A model generated the notes under the pieces. That model was given only the letters and a program-made list of their open reading frames with translations. It did no database searches and was not told the origin of the DNA. Source: an uncultured Treponema sp. (GTDB lineage Bacteria; Spirochaetota; Spirochaetia; Treponematales; Treponemataceae). From it: a stretch of 17,896 nucleotides of DNA. The position numbers and the translations under genes are program-made. Position 1 is the first letter of the stretch. Each line of letters starts with the position of its first letter. The stretch lies in assembly GCA_945833725.1 (NCBI GenBank), contig CAMAFU010000013.1:1-17896 (forward strand), in the 5' to 3' direction. This document shows, in pieces, positions 7,046-14,425 of the stretch.

Positions 7046-8863
7046 TTAACAAAATTGAATTGACCGGACAAACGCTCCGCAAGAACCATCAGAAACCAGC
7101 ACGCGAAGTAAACCGGATTCTAATTTGCAAATTGCGGGTTTTGTAACGGAAATCTCTTCGCTTCCAGAAATTACCATTTTTACAGACACTTTATATTCCC
7201 CGTCTGGAGGAAAAACCTGCATTCCTTTTTTTTGAGCAGAAAAAACAGTCTGAAACTGCTGAGTGTCTATATTCCATTCAAAACCAGAACAGTCGATTTC
7301 GAAAGGTTTATGCAACATTATATTTATTGCAGAAAATTCTTTATTCAGCACATCCTGTCGGATACGGGAAGAACTTACTTTTTTACCAAGATAATCAACA
7401 AAAGAAATGACATCAAAATCAATTCCACCGGCAGCACAAAACTTTTTAAGGGCATCAACATCCATTGCCCCCTTATGTCCGCATCGGAAATCAATTCCTT
7501 CAACAAGATATTTAAGGTTGCAGTTGTTCTTTAATATTGATAAAAATTCTTCACCAGACATTTTAATGAAATCGTCAGAAAAGTCAATTACGATAACAAA
7601 GTCAAATCCTTTCTGTATAAAGAAATCAATTCTCTGACTCAAGGTTGAAACATCGCCTTTATAATCGTCTCCACTTTTAGCCACCCTTGTTGAATGACGG
7701 AATGTTACGATTCCTCGGGCAAATTCTTTTCGTTGAAGGATTGAATCAAAAATTGCATCGTGGCCTATATGAGTACCGTCGAAACTTCCTATGGAGAGAG
7801 CAGTTCCCTTCTGTAAAAACGATTTGTCAAATTTTCCATAAAAAATCTGTTCCCATGAAAAAATGCGGATTGGATTATTGTAAGAAAGAACAAAGCCATA
7901 AGAAAGTTTTCGTTTCTGCTTTTTAACGACACCGGCAAAAGTTAAATCAGGATAAAAAACTGCAAATTCACAATTTTCAGGGGGAACGGTTTTGTACAGA
8001 AAAGCGTGATTTTTTAATTTTCTGCCGTTTATAAAATCCTGTATATACGCCTGTGTTAAAATTGCAGGAACAAAGCCACAGTATTCTGCAAGCTGAATAT
8101 TCATTGGCAAAAGTGATTTTTTTATTTCGCCACAGATCCCGTCGTTTTTTTCGGTTAAATTTTGATTTACTGAATTTAAGGCATTTTCTTTTATTCCAGA
8201 CTCAATGGAAAATTCGTCCAAAAGAGAATAAAGAGCTGCATTTTCAAGGGAAAAAGGACCTACTTTTGTGCGGCGCAAAGCTGTAACATGAGCAACAGTT
8301 CCGCACCTTCTGGCAATATCCCGGGCCAAAGACCTGATGTATGTGCCCTTTGAACAGGAAATTTCAAAAAGTGCATAACGATCCTGCCATTCAAGAAGTT
8401 TTATTGAATGAACAGTAATTTTACGCTCCGGCATTTTTACAGAACTTCCGCTTCTTGCAATATCGCTTGCCCTTTTTCCATTTATATGAAGAGCACTGAA
8501 CAAAGGAGGAGCTTGAAAAATTTCACCGGTAAATTCAGGAAGTACATCTTCAATTTGTTTTCTTGAAGGAACAGGTCCTGTGCCTACAATGTTTCCTGTA
8601 GGGTCTAAAGTATCTGTTTCTGTACCGAATTCAAAAACTGCAAGATAAGTTTTATCAAAGGAAGTTATATGAGGAACAAGACGAGTCATACCTCCTGTAA
8701 GCACAACAAGAAGACCGTCGGCAAAAGAATCCAAAGTTCCTGTATGACCAACCTTTGAAGTTTCAAGAGATTTTTTTACTGCTGATAAAGAAGAAAAACT
8801 GGTACACCCCTTCTGCTTTGCCAGAAGAAGTATACCGGACTTAGATACCTGAGTTTTCGCCAC
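7046..8863 (-). CDS. truB: Fusion of tRNA pseudouridine-55 synthase (TruB) with FAD synthetase (RibF N-terminal domain)
   Basis: One open frame joins two enzymes (numbering from GTG at 8861-8863). Residues about 8-325 are TruB, which makes pseudouridine-55 in the tRNA T-loop: GHTGTLDSFADGLL at 39-52 holds catalytic Asp45, and KTYLAVFEFG and CSKGTYIRSLARD follow. Residues about 350-502 are the FMN adenylyltransferase domain of RibF: GSFDGTHIGH (359-368), GIDFRCGHKG (456-465) and VSSSRIR (496-502). The last 100 residues sit where riboflavin kinase belongs, but the GFPTAN-type ATP/flavin motif is absent and only a PDGEYKVSV-like strand resembles it. The frame is also open back to a TTG at 8885-8887. 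I prefer GTG because it is nearer the usual TruB start and has GAGG about 12 bases upstream, but this is uncertain. It overlaps the end of rbfA by about 20 bases. Confidence 0.9.
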   Translation of the reverse strand: MAKTQVSKSGILLLAKQKGCTSFSSLSAVKKSLETSKVGHTGTLDSFADGLLVVLTGGMTRLVPHITSFDKTYLAVFEFGTETDTLDPTGNIVGTGPVPSRKQIEDVLPEFTGEIFQAPPLFSALHINGKRASDIARSGSSVKMPERKITVHSIKLLEWQDRYALFEISCSKGTYIRSLARDIARRCGTVAHVTALRRTKVGPFSLENAALYSLLDEFSIESGIKENALNSVNQNLTEKNDGICGEIKKSLLPMNIQLAEYCGFVPAILTQAYIQDFINGRKLKNHAFLYKTVPPENCEFAVFYPDLTFAGVVKKQKRKLSYGFVLSYNNPIRIFSWEQIFYGKFDKSFLQKGTALSIGSFDGTHIGHDAIFDSILQRKEFARGIVTFRHSTRVAKSGDDYKGDVSTLSQRIDFFIQKGFDFVIVIDFSDDFIKMSGEEFLSILKNNCNLKYLVEGIDFRCGHKGAMDVDALKKFCAAGGIDFDVISFVDYLGKKVSSSRIRQDVLNKEFSAINIMLHKPFEIDCSGFEWNIDTQQFQTVFSAQKKGMQVFPPDGEYKVSVKMVISGSEEISVTKPAICKLESGLLRVLVSDGSCGAFVRSIQFC

Positions 8864-9224
8864 CAGAGTTTTTTTCCTCAGCTTCAAGCCTGTTCAGCCT
8901 GTTAACCATATCAAATCCCTGCTTAACGGAAGGATCTGCTACAAAAGTCAGTTTGGGAAATTTTCTGACTGTCAATTTTTTTGCAATGGAAGTCTGAATA
9001 AAGCCTGCGGCACTGTTAAGGCCTGCAACACCTTTATGAATCTGACCTTCTGGCAAAAAGCTTGAAACAAAAACTTTTGCATACGAAAGGTCTCTTGCAA
9101 CTTCCACCCGGTTTATTGTTAAAAAAGTTGAAACTCTGGGATCCTTTACTTTTTGCAGGGAAATTAGCATAGCAATTTCCCCGCGAATCTGCTCACCCAG
9201 TTTTTCAATTCTAAATTCACCCAT
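8841..9224 (-). CDS. rbfA: 30S ribosome-binding factor A
   Basis: Small KH-fold assembly factor that binds the immature 30S subunit near helix 1 and helix 45 of 16S rRNA and is needed for late maturation and cold growth. The 127 residues match the family: FRIEKLGEQIRGEIAMLI at the N-terminus, KVKDPRV at 25-31, LSYAKVFVS at about 46-54 and a C-terminal KFPKLTFVADPSVKQG block. Its ATG shares a base with the TAA of infB (TAATG), and GGGAG lies about 10 bases upstream inside infB, so translation should be coupled. Its 3' end is overlapped by the start of truB-ribF. The order infB-rbfA-truB is standard. Confidence 0.95.
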   Translation of the reverse strand: MGEFRIEKLGEQIRGEIAMLISLQKVKDPRVSTFLTINRVEVARDLSYAKVFVSSFLPEGQIHKGVAGLNSAAGFIQTSIAKKLTVRKFPKLTFVADPSVKQGFDMVNRLNRLEAEEKNSGGENSGI

Positions 9225-12028
9225 TATAAAGATTCTCCCGCTTCTGAAGAAAGTTTGGCAGCCCGTTTAGCAGCTTTTTCTGCCTTACCTTTGGCTTTTG
9301 CCTCGGCTTCGAGAGCAGCTTCTAAGGCAGCCTGCTCCATAGCCTTTGCTTTTGCCTGTTCGGAACGGATTTTTGCCTGTTTTTCGGCTTCGGCTTTTTC
9401 ATCAACTAAAGTTTCACCAAGTTTTCTTGCAACTTCTACATATTCTACAACTTCCAGCTGATCTCCAACCTGAATATCCTGCCAGTTTTCAAGACCAATA
9501 CCACATTCAAAACCGGAACGAACTTCCTTTGCATCATCTTTAAATCGCTTTAATGAAGAAATTTTTCCGCTCCACTTTACAATGCCATCCCTAATAAGGT
9601 TAATTGTACTTGAACGCTTTACCATACCGTCTGTAACATAACAACCGGCAATAACACCAACTTTAGGAACCTTGAAAGTATTTCTAACTTCAACAGTACC
9701 AATATTCTGTTCGATAGTATCAGGCCGGAGCATACCTTCCATAGCCTGCTGAATTTCTTCAACACACTTGTAAATAATATTGTATTTTCGTATTTCCACC
9801 TTTTCTGTTTCTGCAAGAATTTTTGCTTTTGGTGTCGGACGAACATTAAATCCAATAAGAATACAGTTATCATCAGCAGATGCAAGGGAAACATCGCTTT
9901 CGTTAATTGCACCGGCAGAAGAATGAATTACATTCAGGCGGATTTCCGAAGTTGAAAGTTTTTCCAGACTTGATTTTAACGCCTCTGCAGAACCCTGAAG
10001 ATCGGCCTTAATTATAACTTTAAGTTCTTTTATTTCTCTTTCGGCAATATCATCAAATACAGATTCTAGACTAGGTTTTTTAACAGTTTTGGAAGCCTCA
10101 AGCCGTTTAAGATCCTGCCGCTTGTTAGAAAATTCTCTGGCTTCCCGTTCAGATTCTGTAACCTGGAAAGGATCACCGGCATTAGGCATGCTGTCAAGAC
10201 CTAAAACTTCTACTGGCATAGATGGAGTTGCTTCCAGAACCTTTTCGCCCCTGTCGTTAAACATGGCACGAACTTTACCTGAATATATTCCGGCAACAAA
10301 AGGATCTCCGACTTTTAATGTTCCCCTCTGAACAACAACATCGGCTACAACACCCCTACCCTGATCAACTCTGGATTCAATAACCTTTCCTTCAGCTCTG
10401 GTATTGTAGTGAGTTTTTAATTCAAGCATTTCTGCCTGAAGAAGAATTGCATCAAGAAGGTCATCAATTCCTTCACCTTTAAGAGCAGAAATTTTTACAT
10501 ATTGAGTATCTCCACCCCACTCTTCAGGAGTAAGCCCCTGTTCAGCAAGCTGAGTCATTACCTTGTCTGGATTAGCATCCGGCTTGTCGATTTTATTAAC
10601 GGCAACAACAATAGGAACTTTTGCATCTTTTGCATGGCTCAAAGCTTCGAGAGTCTGAGGCATAACACCGTCATCAGCAGCAACAACAAGAACACATACA
10701 TCAGTAATTTGAGCACCACGAGCCCTCATCATTGTAAAAGCCTCATGACCGGGAGTATCCAGGAAAGTAATCATGCCCTTATCTGTCTTAACCTGATAAG
10801 CACCGATTTTTTGAGTAATTCCTCCGGCTTCTCCAGCAACAACATTAGTTTTTCTAATGGCATCAAGAGTTTTTGTTTTACCATGGTCAACATGACCCAT
10901 AACAGTAACAATAGGAGGTCTGAACTGTTCTTCCCCTTCCTTACCTACATCACTTTTAATGACAGTTTCTTCGTAAAGGGATACAAGATGAACTTCGCAG
11001 TTATATTCTGCTGCCAGAAGAGTTGCAGTATCGGAGTCAATAGCCTGGTTGATTGTAGCCATTACACCCATAGACATAAGTTTACCAATAAGTTCACCGG
11101 CTTTAAGGTTCATCTTTTTGGCAAGGTCTGAAACAGAAACAGAACCCATTATATCAATTGATTTAGGTACAACACTTGCCGGCGTTGCCTGCTTTTTCTT
11201 ATAAAGTTCCTCTTCATCAAAAAGTTCTTCTTTATCTTTTCTGTTGTTGTATACCTGTTTTTTGCCTTTAAAAGCTTTTTTACCCTGAGATTTCTGTTCA
11301 GGAATTGCAGAAGCAACAGGTGCTCCACCAAAACCAGGGCGAGGAGAAAAAGGCATTCTTCCGCTAAATCCGCCGGTTCTGTTTCCAAAGCCTGGTCTTG
11401 AACCGCCAACACCTCTGTTAAAGCTACCGCCGTTACCACGGTTAAAACCGCCCTGACCGTTTTGAGAATTCTGCCTGTTATAGCCGTTTCCCTGACTGTT
11501 TCGATCACGGTTATTCTGGTAATTTTCTCTGGCCTGAGCCCCAGAAAAACCGCCTTCACGGCGCTGACCATTGCCATACTGTCTGCTGCCACCGTTATAG
11601 TTTCCGTCTCTGTTACCCCAGCCACCGCTGCCAGATCTATAACCGTTATTTTTCGGACGATCCGAAAGGTTTCCGGCTTTTACATTAGGGCGGGCAGAAG
11701 TAAGTTCAAAAGCAGTACGAACAGGGGTCGGGTTTTTTGGCTGCTGCGGACGGGAAGTTCCAGAAGAAACATGTTCCTGAGAAGTTGCAGCAGGAGAAGA
11801 TGCCGGTGCTTTTTTTATTACCGGACGCACAGAAACTTTCTGTTCTCCACCAGAACCGGCACTGCGATTTTTAGTTTCCTGCACAGGAGTTTTTTTCCTA
11901 ACAACAACAACCTTTTTCTTTTCTGATGCACCGGCAGGTACTGGATTTTGAGTTTTGTTTTCTGTAATTGGTTCAGATTTCTTCTTATTCAGCACAAATC
12001 CGGGCTTTTTCTCTGTTTCATCAGCCAT
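9224..12028 (-). CDS. infB: Translation initiation factor IF-2
   Basis: GTPase that brings fMet-tRNA to the 30S subunit and promotes subunit joining. At 934 residues it is in the upper range. Order: basic, low-complexity N-terminus (1-126); a Gly/Asn/Arg-rich segment (about 128-235); one IF2N domain (about 289-350); GTPase domain with GHVDHGKT (378-385), GGITQ (402-406), DTPGH (424-428), NKID (478-481) and SAL (514-516); then domain II, domain III and the fMet-tRNA-binding C2 domain ending near 870. A 58-residue Ala/Lys/Glu-rich tail follows (877-934), which is beyond the usual end. The ATG start is 176 bases from nusA; its Shine-Dalgarno is poor (GAGG about 14 bases upstream). The gap holds a terminator-like hairpin. 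Confidence 0.97.
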   Translation of the reverse strand: MADETEKKPGFVLNKKKSEPITENKTQNPVPAGASEKKKVVVVRKKTPVQETKNRSAGSGGEQKVSVRPVIKKAPASSPAATSQEHVSSGTSRPQQPKNPTPVRTAFELTSARPNVKAGNLSDRPKNNGYRSGSGGWGNRDGNYNGGSRQYGNGQRREGGFSGAQARENYQNNRDRNSQGNGYNRQNSQNGQGGFNRGNGGSFNRGVGGSRPGFGNRTGGFSGRMPFSPRPGFGGAPVASAIPEQKSQGKKAFKGKKQVYNNRKDKEELFDEEELYKKKQATPASVVPKSIDIMGSVSVSDLAKKMNLKAGELIGKLMSMGVMATINQAIDSDTATLLAAEYNCEVHLVSLYEETVIKSDVGKEGEEQFRPPIVTVMGHVDHGKTKTLDAIRKTNVVAGEAGGITQKIGAYQVKTDKGMITFLDTPGHEAFTMMRARGAQITDVCVLVVAADDGVMPQTLEALSHAKDAKVPIVVAVNKIDKPDANPDKVMTQLAEQGLTPEEWGGDTQYVKISALKGEGIDDLLDAILLQAEMLELKTHYNTRAEGKVIESRVDQGRGVVADVVVQRGTLKVGDPFVAGIYSGKVRAMFNDRGEKVLEATPSMPVEVLGLDSMPNAGDPFQVTESEREAREFSNKRQDLKRLEASKTVKKPSLESVFDDIAEREIKELKVIIKADLQGSAEALKSSLEKLSTSEIRLNVIHSSAGAINESDVSLASADDNCILIGFNVRPTPKAKILAETEKVEIRKYNIIYKCVEEIQQAMEGMLRPDTIEQNIGTVEVRNTFKVPKVGVIAGCYVTDGMVKRSSTINLIRDGIVKWSGKISSLKRFKDDAKEVRSGFECGIGLENWQDIQVGDQLEVVEYVEVARKLGETLVDEKAEAEKQAKIRSEQAKAKAMEQAALEAALEAEAKAKGKAEKAAKRAAKLSSEAGESL

Positions 12029-12076
12029 ATTATTCAGTCTAACCTCTTAATTTAATTATTCGTACTACTTTTATTC

Positions 12077-12113
12077 AAAAAACCGCAAATAAAATGTTAT
12101 TTTTACGGCTTTT
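12077..12113 (-). terminator. Terminator-like hairpin between nusA and infB
   Basis: In the minus direction AAAAGCCGTAAA pairs with TTTGCGGTTTTTT (about twelve pairs, two of them wobble) around an AT-rich loop, and the 3' arm is itself a T-run. It lies in the 176-base nusA-infB gap. It is AT-rich and so less certain than the pnp terminator. If it works, it would cut or tune transcription between nusA and infB. I see no convincing promoter for infB downstream of it. Confidence 0.45.
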
Positions 12114-12204
12114 ATTTTTATAAAATCAAAGATTAAAAACTTAAATCCGCTTTATTTCAGAGGAAAAGCCCCGGAAAAAAAGCATTTTTACATCATTCTC
12201 ATTT

Positions 12205-13656
12205 TTAAGAATTTCCGTATTTAAATTCAAGTTCTACACCACATTCAGGACATTTTGACATATCGAGGGTGATTTTTGCTCCACAGGCAGGACACTGATA
12301 TTCTTCTTCACCTTCATCATTTTCCTGCTCCTCAACTTCTTCATCAACAAATTCAACAAATTCCTGAAGAATTCTACTGACTTCATCAAGCTGTTCCTGA
12401 GTTACACCTTCAACCTTCATTGTACCAGAATCGTAGGCATCAACAAAATCCTGAATATCATCATAACCTGCATTTTTAACAGCCTGAGCAACATCCGAAT
12501 CAATTCCAGGCAGTTCAGATATAGCAGAAATTTCCTGTTCAACACTCTGTTCTTCTTCAGCCTCGCCACCAGAAAACAACTGTTCAGCAGCTTTTCTTGT
12601 AGCAAAGGAACTTAAATCCATTTCTGCGGCCTGTTCTTCTGTTTTAACATCGATTGACCAGTCACACAGTTTGTTTGCAAGACGAACATTCATACCCTGT
12701 TTACCAATAGCCAGAGAAAACTGAGTATCTGTTACAACAGCAAGAGCCTGTTTTTTTTCTTCGTCGGTAATGTAAACCTTAACAACCTCTGCAGGTGCAA
12801 GGGCATTTTTTATAAAAACTACAGGATCAGGATCGTAGCGGAGAACATCGATTTTTTCACCTTCAAGTTCCCGGATTACATTCTGAATGCGAACACCTTT
12901 AGGACCTACACAAGCCCCTACAGGATCAACTTCCGGTTTATTGGAAAGTACGGCAATTTTTGTGCGGTATCCTGCTTCCCTGACAATTTTGAAAATTTCG
13001 ATTGTTTTGTCTTCGATTTCCGGAACTTCAAGTTCAACAATAGACTGCACGAATTTAGGATCTGTACGGCTCAAAACAAGCTGAAGACCGCTGGAAGTCT
13101 TTTTTGCATCAACAATAACAGCCTTAATTCTGTCATTTTTTCTGTATTCTTCCCGAGGACTCTGATACCTTAACGGAAGAACGCCTTCAACTTTACCTAA
13201 ATCTACATAAATATTACCGCGGTATTCCCTCTGGTAGTAACCGATAATTACTTCACCGATTTTGTCTTTATATTCATTGTAAAGATTGTCTTTAAAACTT
13301 TCGCTCAACCCCTGATGAGCAGCCTGCTTTCCAGTAGAAACAGCCGAACGCTCAAAGGATTTTGGATCTACAAGAATATCGATTTCATCCCCTTCTTCAC
13401 ATTCTTCGCTCATTTTAAGGGCATCTTCCAGTTCAATTTCCGTAACAGGATCATAAACACCATCAACAATAACTTTTCTTGAATAAACAGACACATCCGA
13501 CAAATCGTCTGCAAATTTTACAACACAGTTATCTGCCGTTCCAAAAGTTTTTTTGTACGCTGCCTTAAGAGCGCTTTCTACAGTTTGCTTGACTGATTCT
13601 TCCGAAAAACCTTTTTCTTCAATAAGTTCACGGATTGCTTCTGCCATTTCTGACAT
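12205..13656 (-). CDS. nusA: Transcription termination/antitermination factor NusA with a C-terminal zinc ribbon
   Basis: RNA polymerase-binding factor that modulates pausing, intrinsic termination and antitermination. Domains of the 483 residues: N-terminal polymerase-binding domain (1-125); S1 (about 133-200, with GNIYVDLGKVEGVLP); KH1 (about 205-275, GPKG at 251-254); KH2 (about 290-345, GKQG at 318-321); a helix-hairpin-helix-like segment (about 375-432, ELPGIDSDVAQAVKNAGY); an acidic linker (about 436-453); and a zinc-ribbon-like end with Cys455, Cys458, Cys469 and Cys472 (two CPxCG knuckles ten residues apart). E. coli NusA ends in two acidic repeats and has no such ribbon. The ATG has GGGAGG about 8 bases upstream. 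It follows rimP by 14 bases. Confidence 0.97.
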   Translation of the reverse strand: MSEMAEAIRELIEEKGFSEESVKQTVESALKAAYKKTFGTADNCVVKFADDLSDVSVYSRKVIVDGVYDPVTEIELEDALKMSEECEEGDEIDILVDPKSFERSAVSTGKQAAHQGLSESFKDNLYNEYKDKIGEVIIGYYQREYRGNIYVDLGKVEGVLPLRYQSPREEYRKNDRIKAVIVDAKKTSSGLQLVLSRTDPKFVQSIVELEVPEIEDKTIEIFKIVREAGYRTKIAVLSNKPEVDPVGACVGPKGVRIQNVIRELEGEKIDVLRYDPDPVVFIKNALAPAEVVKVYITDEEKKQALAVVTDTQFSLAIGKQGMNVRLANKLCDWSIDVKTEEQAAEMDLSSFATRKAAEQLFSGGEAEEEQSVEQEISAISELPGIDSDVAQAVKNAGYDDIQDFVDAYDSGTMKVEGVTQEQLDEVSRILQEFVEFVDEEVEEQENDEGEEEYQCPACGAKITLDMSKCPECGVELEFKYGNS

Positions 13657-13670
13657 AATTCAAGCCTCCC

Positions 13671-14144
13671 TTACAAGTGAATAAATTTTGCTTTTGCTAT
13701 ATCAGCGTAGTCAACAGACTTCTGAACAGAAGAACCGTCATCCTGCGCAATTTCCAAAGTAACAGACTTACTGTCAGAAGAACAAACCTTTCCTCCAACC
13801 CAGTCAGAAATATTTTTATCCCAAACACGAACTTCCCTGCCGGTAAACAAAGAAAATTCAGCACCGTTTTTTATATTCCGTTCCATTCCAGGAGAAGTCA
13901 GCTCCATGTATGTATCATCAGTTCCTAAAAGTTCTTCCAGTTTTTCAAGAAGCAGGCGATGAACCTTAGAGCAGTCATTTACACCGATAGAAACACAGGG
14001 ATCCGCACCAGTAATAACAGCAAGAATTTTTGTTGTTCTGCCGGATTTTGAAATTCTTAATTCCACCAGATGATAACCCAGCTTACAGACAATTTCTTCG
14101 CACTGAGAATAATAAGGATAGGAATTTAAAGGAATATATTCCAT
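13671..14144 (-). CDS. rimP: Ribosome maturation factor RimP
   Basis: Cytoplasmic 30S assembly factor acting early in maturation of the subunit. The 157 residues match the family: GYHLVELRISKSGRTTKILAV in the N-terminal alpha/beta domain, then DCSKVHRLL, the hallmark LTSPGMERNIK (about 82-92), GREVRVW, and an SH3-like C-terminal domain ending DYADIAKAKFIHL. First gene of the rimP-nusA-infB group, as in most bacteria. The ATG at 14142-14144 has a modest Shine-Dalgarno (GCAGG about 8 bases upstream). A strong promoter and a terminator-like leader hairpin lie upstream. Confidence 0.95.
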   Translation of the reverse strand: MEYIPLNSYPYYSQCEEIVCKLGYHLVELRISKSGRTTKILAVITGADPCVSIGVNDCSKVHRLLLEKLEELLGTDDTYMELTSPGMERNIKNGAEFSLFTGREVRVWDKNISDWVGGKVCSSDSKSVTLEIAQDDGSSVQKSVDYADIAKAKFIHL

Positions 14145-14160
14145 AAAGAAAACCTGCCTT

Positions 14161-14194
14161 AAATAAAAATGGACCCGTTTTTTGCGGATCCATT
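14161..14194 (-). terminator. Terminator-like hairpin in the rimP leader (possible attenuator)
   Basis: In the minus direction AATGGATCCG pairs with CGGGTCCATT (ten pairs, one wobble) around the loop CAAAAAA, and TTTTATTT follows. It sits between the promoter at 14223-14251 and the rimP start, about 17 bases before the start codon. It cannot serve simply as the terminator of the ABC operon, because transcripts from the rimP promoter must pass through it. Controlled readthrough of the rimP-nusA operon is the natural reading. Confidence 0.65.
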
Positions 14195-14222
14195 AAAATA
14201 TTTCTATTAAAATGTTGAGGGG

Positions 14223-14251
14223 ATAGTACCATTTTTTAAATTTTATGTCAA
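14223..14251 (-). promoter_or_regulatory. Sigma70-type promoter for the rimP-nusA-infB operon
   Basis: On the minus strand a perfect -35 TTGACA (14246-14251) and a -10 TACTAT (14223-14228) are separated by exactly 17 bases. A TGG directly before the -10 supplies an extended -10. The predicted transcription start is near 14216, which leaves a leader of about 72 bases before rimP. It drives the transcription/translation cluster separately from the upstream ABC transporter. Confidence 0.75.
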
Positions 14252-14276
14252 TTATGTATGTTCAATTAAAAATATA

Positions 14277-14414
14277 GCCGTGCCCCTTCATTCCACTGCA
14301 TTTCGCCATGCTCAATTCCGTTTCATTCCGGGTCGTGCTTTGCGCACTTCGCCTGTTCGGCTCATCCCTCCACTTTGTTACGGGACGGCAAAGCCGGTGC
14401 TCCAATCACTCACG
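14277..14414 (-). repeat. Dispersed GC-rich intergenic repeat, copy C (longest)
   Basis: A 138-base element between the ABC ATPase gene and the rimP promoter. In the minus direction it begins CGTGAGTGATTGGAGCACC, directly after a T-run at the end of the ATPase gene, and ends GGGGCACGGC. It carries the hairpins CGGC-TTT-GCCG and GTGC-GCAAA-GCAC. Compared with copy B it has about 35 extra bases before the shared CACGGC end, made of GGAATG/GAAATG-like short units. Plus-strand frames through it are open but look like by-products of the repeat, not genes. Confidence 0.8.
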
Positions 14415-14425
14415 GAAAAAAACTT

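Noticed and set aside
7750..7850. Frameshift or sequencing error as the cause of the truB-ribF fusion
   Set aside because: The frame passes from the TruB C-terminal domain through a plausible linker into the adenylyltransferase motifs without a change of frame or loss of motif, and no other frame carries either domain. It cannot be fully excluded without relatives.
10502..11131. 209-codon open frame on the plus strand
   Set aside because: Antisense to the IF2 GTPase region; no motif and no initiation signal, so it is a mirror of infB codon bias.
14145..14276. Riboswitch or initiator tRNA gene upstream of rimP (as with metY in E. coli)
   Set aside because: No cloverleaf, no CCA end and no known riboswitch core was seen; only the promoter and a single hairpin are present.
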